Positions 29,371 to 32,516 of a stretch of DNA of 32,516 bases are shown here, piece by piece. The DNA is taken from positions 1 through 32,516 of the forward strand of contig JAAYAB010000119.1 of assembly GCA_012719595.1 (NCBI GenBank), written 5' to 3'. Source of the DNA: Bacillota bacterium (GTDB taxonomy: Bacteria; Bacillota; DTU014). The translations under genes and the position numbers were made by a program. Under the pieces are notes generated by a model. That model was not told where the DNA came from. It made no database searches and worked only from the letters and a program-made list of their open reading frames with translations. How positions within the stretch are numbered: the first letter of the stretch is position 1; every line of letters starts with the position of its first letter.

Positions 29371-30288
29371 ATGAACCTGAAAGCCGCATGGAAACGCTAT
29401 TTCGAGGACAGCAAGTATAGCGAATGGCGTTGGGCGTACATCTTCCTAGCCGTCGATCTCGCATGGTCGGCCCTATTCCTTTTCTATCCCCTGATTCGTG
29501 CGTTCATCTTCAGCCTTCAGGAGTTCAACCTCAGCAACATCGGAAACGTGCGTTTCATTGGTCTGAAGAACTATATAGACATACTGACGGACACCTCAGG
29601 ATGGTGGCACTCCGTAAAGATCACGGCTATGTATACTCTCTTTACGGTTCCGGTCAACATCGCAATCGCGATGGGGCTGTCGCTGCTCATTCACCCTCTG
29701 GGGGACCGCTCGGCGAACTTCTACAAGAGCGCGTTCTACTTGCCAGGTGTCATCAGCGCCACTGTGATGTCCGTGATCATGATCTGGGTCTTCAGCCCGA
29801 TGTCCGGTCTTGCGAACTTGATCCTCGAAAAACTGGGTCTGCCGACTCTAAGGTGGTACGGTTCTCCGGACACAGCACTCCTTACGCTGATGCTAATGAT
29901 CTGGCTGAGCGGGCACGGCATGGGCGTTCTGCTGTACACTGCTGCCCTGAAGCGCGTACCTCAGAGTCTCTACGAGGCGGCGGACATCGACGCGGCCTCA
30001 GGCTGGTCGAAGTTCTGGCGCATCACATGGCCGCTTCTGAAGCCGACGACGCTGTATGTCCTCGTAATTCAGCTCATCGAGTCCTTCCAGACGTTCTCGG
30101 GAGCGTTCTTCATCACTAGAGGCGGTCCCATCAGATCGACCGAGTTCGTCAACTGGAGGATCTACGAAACGTTCTACCGCTACGGCAACTTCGGTCTCGC
30201 GTCAGCCATGGCCGTCGTTCTCATGTTTGTGATCATGGTTATCTCGCTGGTCAACTTCAAACTCCTCGGCACAGATGTCGAGTATTGA
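29371..30288 (+). CDS. CUT1 sugar ABC permease (MalF/UgpA type, second operon)
   Basis: This 305-residue permease has about six membrane helices. The EAA loop is 'YEAADIDAASGWSKFWRITWP', and the N-terminal 'FLAVDLAWSALFLFYPLIRAFIFSLQEFNL' is the usual first helix. ATG at 29371 has AAAGGAG eight bases upstream. The stop overlaps the upstream-extended frame of the next permease and lies 17 nt before its likely start. The pair forms the membrane channel for the protein encoded at 27723. Confidence 0.94.
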   Translation: MNLKAAWKRYFEDSKYSEWRWAYIFLAVDLAWSALFLFYPLIRAFIFSLQEFNLSNIGNVRFIGLKNYIDILTDTSGWWHSVKITAMYTLFTVPVNIAIAMGLSLLIHPLGDRSANFYKSAFYLPGVISATVMSVIMIWVFSPMSGLANLILEKLGLPTLRWYGSPDTALLTLMLMIWLSGHGMGVLLYTAALKRVPQSLYEAADIDAASGWSKFWRITWPLLKPTTLYVLVIQLIESFQTFSGAFFITRGGPIRSTEFVNWRIYETFYRYGNFGLASAMAVVLMFVIMVISLVNFKLLGTDVEY

Positions 30289-30305
30289 TGCTGGAAGGTG
30301 ATACC

Positions 30306-31238
30306 GTGACAGCTCAACCTCAACCAAGCTACGAAAGCCGGCTGGCTTACTCGTTCGAAAGGACCGAGCGGTTGCGCAAGATCGGCAAGGCGCTTGCCTA
30401 TCTCATACTGACGGCGTGGGCGGTCATGTCGCTACTTCCGATATACTTCACATTCATCATGTCGTTTGACAACCTAGGCAAGAGCCTGACCATGCGCGAC
30501 GTAAGGTTCTGGCCGCTGGAACCGTCACTGAAGAACTTCCGTGACCTCTTCCAGCTGGATGCACCCTTCTGGCTGGAGAAGCGCCCCGTGATGAGGTGGT
30601 TCATCAATAGCGCTTTGGTAGCTACCATTCCGACCATCTCGAATCTGATCTTCGATTCGATGGGAGGATATGCCCTGGCCAAGCTGAAGTTCCCCGGACG
30701 AAACCTCATATTCCTCTCGATCGTGGCGACGATGATGATCCCCGGATTCGTAACCTTCATACCCCTGTACCGCATGATGCACGAGTACGCTTGGATGGAC
30801 ACGTACTGGGCGTTGCTGTTCCCCGGCTTTGCAGGAGTCGGCGGGATATTTCTGATGAAACAGAACATACAGACGCTTCCGACAAGCGTTCTCGAGGCGG
30901 CGCGCATAGACGCTTGTTCCGAATTCAAGATATACTGGCGGATCGTGCTGCCGACTGCAAAGCCCATACTGGCGATAATCGGAATCACAAGCTTCATGGG
31001 TGGATGGAACTCGTACTTCTGGCCGTATCTCGTATCCAAGAGCAAGAAGATGCTCACGCTCCAAGCGGGTCTGTCTTCGCTCATGGGTGCAGGGATATCG
31101 GGGATGCCGCCGTCGCTGACTGACTATGGCATAGTGATGGCTGCAGCTGTCATTGCGGCAATCCCGATGATCATCGTCTTCTTCATCTTCCAGAAGTATG
31201 TGGTCCAGGGCATCACCGTGGGCGCAGTGAAGGGTTGA
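30306..31238 (+). CDS. CUT1 sugar ABC permease (MalG/UgpE type, second operon)
   Basis: This 310-residue permease has about six membrane helices, the EAA loop 'VLEAARIDACSEFKIYWRIVLP', and a C-terminal 'FFIFQKYVVQGITVGAVKG' typical of MalG/UgpE. The frame opens at TTG 30285, overlapping the previous gene, but GTG at 30306 has GGAAGG seven bases upstream and is preferred. It is followed 12 nt later by a small membrane-protein gene and then the ATPase gene. Confidence 0.94.
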   Translation: MTAQPQPSYESRLAYSFERTERLRKIGKALAYLILTAWAVMSLLPIYFTFIMSFDNLGKSLTMRDVRFWPLEPSLKNFRDLFQLDAPFWLEKRPVMRWFINSALVATIPTISNLIFDSMGGYALAKLKFPGRNLIFLSIVATMMIPGFVTFIPLYRMMHEYAWMDTYWALLFPGFAGVGGIFLMKQNIQTLPTSVLEAARIDACSEFKIYWRIVLPTAKPILAIIGITSFMGGWNSYFWPYLVSKSKKMLTLQAGLSSLMGAGISGMPPSLTDYGIVMAAAVIAAIPMIIVFFIFQKYVVQGITVGAVKG

Positions 31239-31250
31239 GGAGGAGAGACG

Positions 31251-31397
31251 ATGCCGATTTACCCGTTCGTTGTATTGGGTGTCTTGTTCCTTGGGATAAT
31301 GCTCATCCCACCTCTTGTGGCGGCCTTTATAGATATAGCCAGGGAAGAGAAGCAGCAAATCGAAATCAGGACGAGTGGGGGCAAGTGCGATGGGTAG
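31251..31397 (+). CDS. Small single-span membrane protein between permease and ATPase genes
   Basis: This 48-residue ORF starts ATG at 31251 with GAGGAGGAG six bases upstream. The N-terminal half is one hydrophobic helix ('FVVLGVLFLGIMLIPPLVAAF'), followed by a charged cytoplasmic-type tail ('IAREEKQQIEIRTSGGKCDG'). The stop overlaps the start of the ATPase gene by eight bases (ATGGGTAG), so the two are translationally coupled. I do not recognise a family. Its position suggests an accessory subunit that stabilises or regulates the sugar transporter or its ATPase, as small membrane proteins do for some other transporters. That role is inferred. Confidence 0.7.
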   Translation: MPIYPFVVLGVLFLGIMLIPPLVAAFIDIAREEKQQIEIRTSGGKCDG

Positions 31398-32516
31398 CGT
31401 GCATTTCCAGAACGTAGTCAAGGTGTTCAATGTAGGCACACCTGATGAGGTTATAGCGGTCAACAACTGCAACCTGACCATCAATGATGGAGAGTTCCTG
31501 GTCTTCGTCGGGCCGTCGGGCTGTGGCAAAAGCACGTCGCTCCGGCTTATCGCAGGCCTCGAACGTCCGACCTCGGGACGAATCTTCATCGGCGACCGGG
31601 ACATCACGATGCTTCACCCGCGTGCCCGGAACATAGCAATGGTGTTCCAGGACTACGCTCTCTATCCTCATATGACCGTCAAGCAAAACCTCTCGTTCGG
31701 CTTGCAGAACCTCAAATACCCGAAGGCGGAGGTCCAGAAGCGAGTCGCCGATGTCGCTCGCATGCTCGGGATCGAGGAGTTGCTCGACAGGCTTCCGAAG
31801 AAGCTGTCCGGCGGGCAGCGCCAGAGAGTCGCTCTGGGACGTGCGATCGTGAGACACCCGGAGGTCTTCCTCCTCGACGAGCCTCTCTCCAACCTCGACG
31901 CCAAGCTCCGAGTGCAGATGCGTGTCGAGCTTGCGAAACTCCAGCGGATGCTCGGAACCACGACCGTCTATGTCACGCACGACCAGGAGGAAGCGATGAC
32001 CCTGGGCCATCGCATCGTAGTCATGAACAAAGGCGTGATTCAGCAGGTCGCGACTCCTGAAGAGCTCTACGCTCACCCGAGGAACGCGTTTGTCGCGCAG
32101 TTCATCGGCTCACCTGCCATGAACCTGGTGCGGGGCAGGGTCGAATCGGCCAACGGAGAGACCTGCTTTATCGCCACGCCTGATGAGGACCTCGGAACGC
32201 CGGAACTCCGGATCCCGCTGCCGGGCAGCTTGGCAAAGAGCCTCGGCCCGGTCGTCGGCGGTGAAGTGATACTGGGCATTCGGCCTGAGGAGATCCACAT
32301 CGCAGACGATGGTGTCGCTGCGGAACCAGTCAAAACGACTGTGAACGTTCTCGCTGTAGAGATGCTCGGCCCTCAGCGACTGGTTTACTTCTACGCAGGC
32401 AAGACCTTGACGGTGGCGTCCATTGATCCTCGTTACCGAGTCAACGCGGGCGAAAGCATTGACATAGTGTGGAGCGCAAGCAAGACCTGCTTCTTCGATG
32501 TGCAGACCGAGGAGCG
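31390..32516 (+). CDS. CUT1 sugar ABC transporter ATPase (UgpC/MsmK/MalK type), 3' end outside window
   Basis: 375 codons are visible without a stop, so nearly the whole protein is present. Walker A is GPSGCGKST, the Q-loop is in 'MVFQDYALYPHM', the signature is LSGGQRQR, Walker B is VFLLDEP, the D-loop is NLDAKLR and the switch is 'VTHDQEEA'. The C-terminal OB-fold regulatory domain starts after 'FIGSPAMNLV' and includes 'LGIRPEEI', which defines the MalK/UgpC group. ATG at 31390 overlaps the small membrane-protein gene. It energises the two permeases just upstream. Proteins of this group (MsmK, UgpC) often serve several CUT1 transporters, so it may also power the ATPase-less system at 5608-8835. 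Confidence 0.95.
   Translation, partial: MGSVHFQNVVKVFNVGTPDEVIAVNNCNLTINDGEFLVFVGPSGCGKSTSLRLIAGLERPTSGRIFIGDRDITMLHPRARNIAMVFQDYALYPHMTVKQNLSFGLQNLKYPKAEVQKRVADVARMLGIEELLDRLPKKLSGGQRQRVALGRAIVRHPEVFLLDEPLSNLDAKLRVQMRVELAKLQRMLGTTTVYVTHDQEEAMTLGHRIVVMNKGVIQQVATPEELYAHPRNAFVAQFIGSPAMNLVRGRVESANGETCFIATPDEDLGTPELRIPLPGSLAKSLGPVVGGEVILGIRPEEIHIADDGVAAEPVKTTVNVLAVEMLGPQRLVYFYAGKTLTVASIDPRYRVNAGESIDIVWSASKTCFFDVQTEE

Noticed and set aside
30285-30305. Upstream TTG/ATG starts for the second-operon MalG-type permease
   Set aside because: They overlap or abut the previous stop without an SD, whereas GTG 30306 has a well-spaced GGAAGG.

Overview
This 32.5-kb, GC-rich window (high-50s % by eye) suggests a deep-branching Bacillota (Firmicutes, Clostridia or Limnochordia-like). 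On the minus strand, darA(yaaQ)-holB-ricT(yaaT)-trmN6(yabB)-rsmI(yabC), flanked by abrB on one side and a yaaO-like Orn/Lys/Arg decarboxylase on the other, follows the Bacillus subtilis yaaO-to-abrB order, although tmk, yaaR, yabA and yazA are missing. Shine-Dalgarno (SD) sites are strong (AAGGAGG type), and GTG and TTG starts are frequent. Species identity cannot be read from the sequence.

Layout. 1-1318: end of an HlyD-type adaptor and a MacB/LolD-type ATPase. 1481-2653 (-): stand-alone AICAR formyltransferase. 3057-3272: DUF378 membrane protein with its own promoter and terminator. 3873-11399 (+): a sensory and transport locus with a histidine kinase, a CUT1 sugar-binding protein, two permeases, a terminator, then a membrane-anchored second binding protein and a NarL-type response regulator. 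No transport ATPase is present there. 11396-12560 (-): cyclase-family protein and a repeat-containing hypothetical. 13103-14077 (+): CorA. 14328-18444 (-): class II aldolase, URO-D-family protein, NIF3 protein and exported metallo-beta-lactamase-fold protein. 18898-19140 (+): AbrB. 19245-23674 (-): rsmI, trmN6, ricT, holB, darA. 23954-24229 (+): small unrecognised ORF with its own promoter. 24269-26161 (-): decarboxylase and a repeat-containing hypothetical. 26515-32516 (+): GntR/LacI-type repressor with an apparent operator, sugar-binding protein, two permeases, a 48-residue membrane protein and a UgpC/MsmK-type ATPase cut by the window end.

The two CUT1 transporters probably take up different sugars or oligosaccharides. 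One is tied to a two-component system and the other to a GntR/LacI repressor. Only the second has an ATPase, which could energise both. Both operons share two leader features: an unusually strong SD exactly 91 nt before the binding-protein start, and a strong hairpin between the binding-protein and first permease genes.

The most unusual feature is a family of about ten degenerate short tandem-repeat arrays, each with its own unit sequence and period. Arrays between genes have periods of 16, 19, 20, 26, about 61 and 78 bp. Arrays inside reading frames have periods of 21, 30 and 39 bp, all multiples of three. Several naive ORF extensions (kinase, aldolase) are read-through of intergenic arrays, so those starts were moved downstream.
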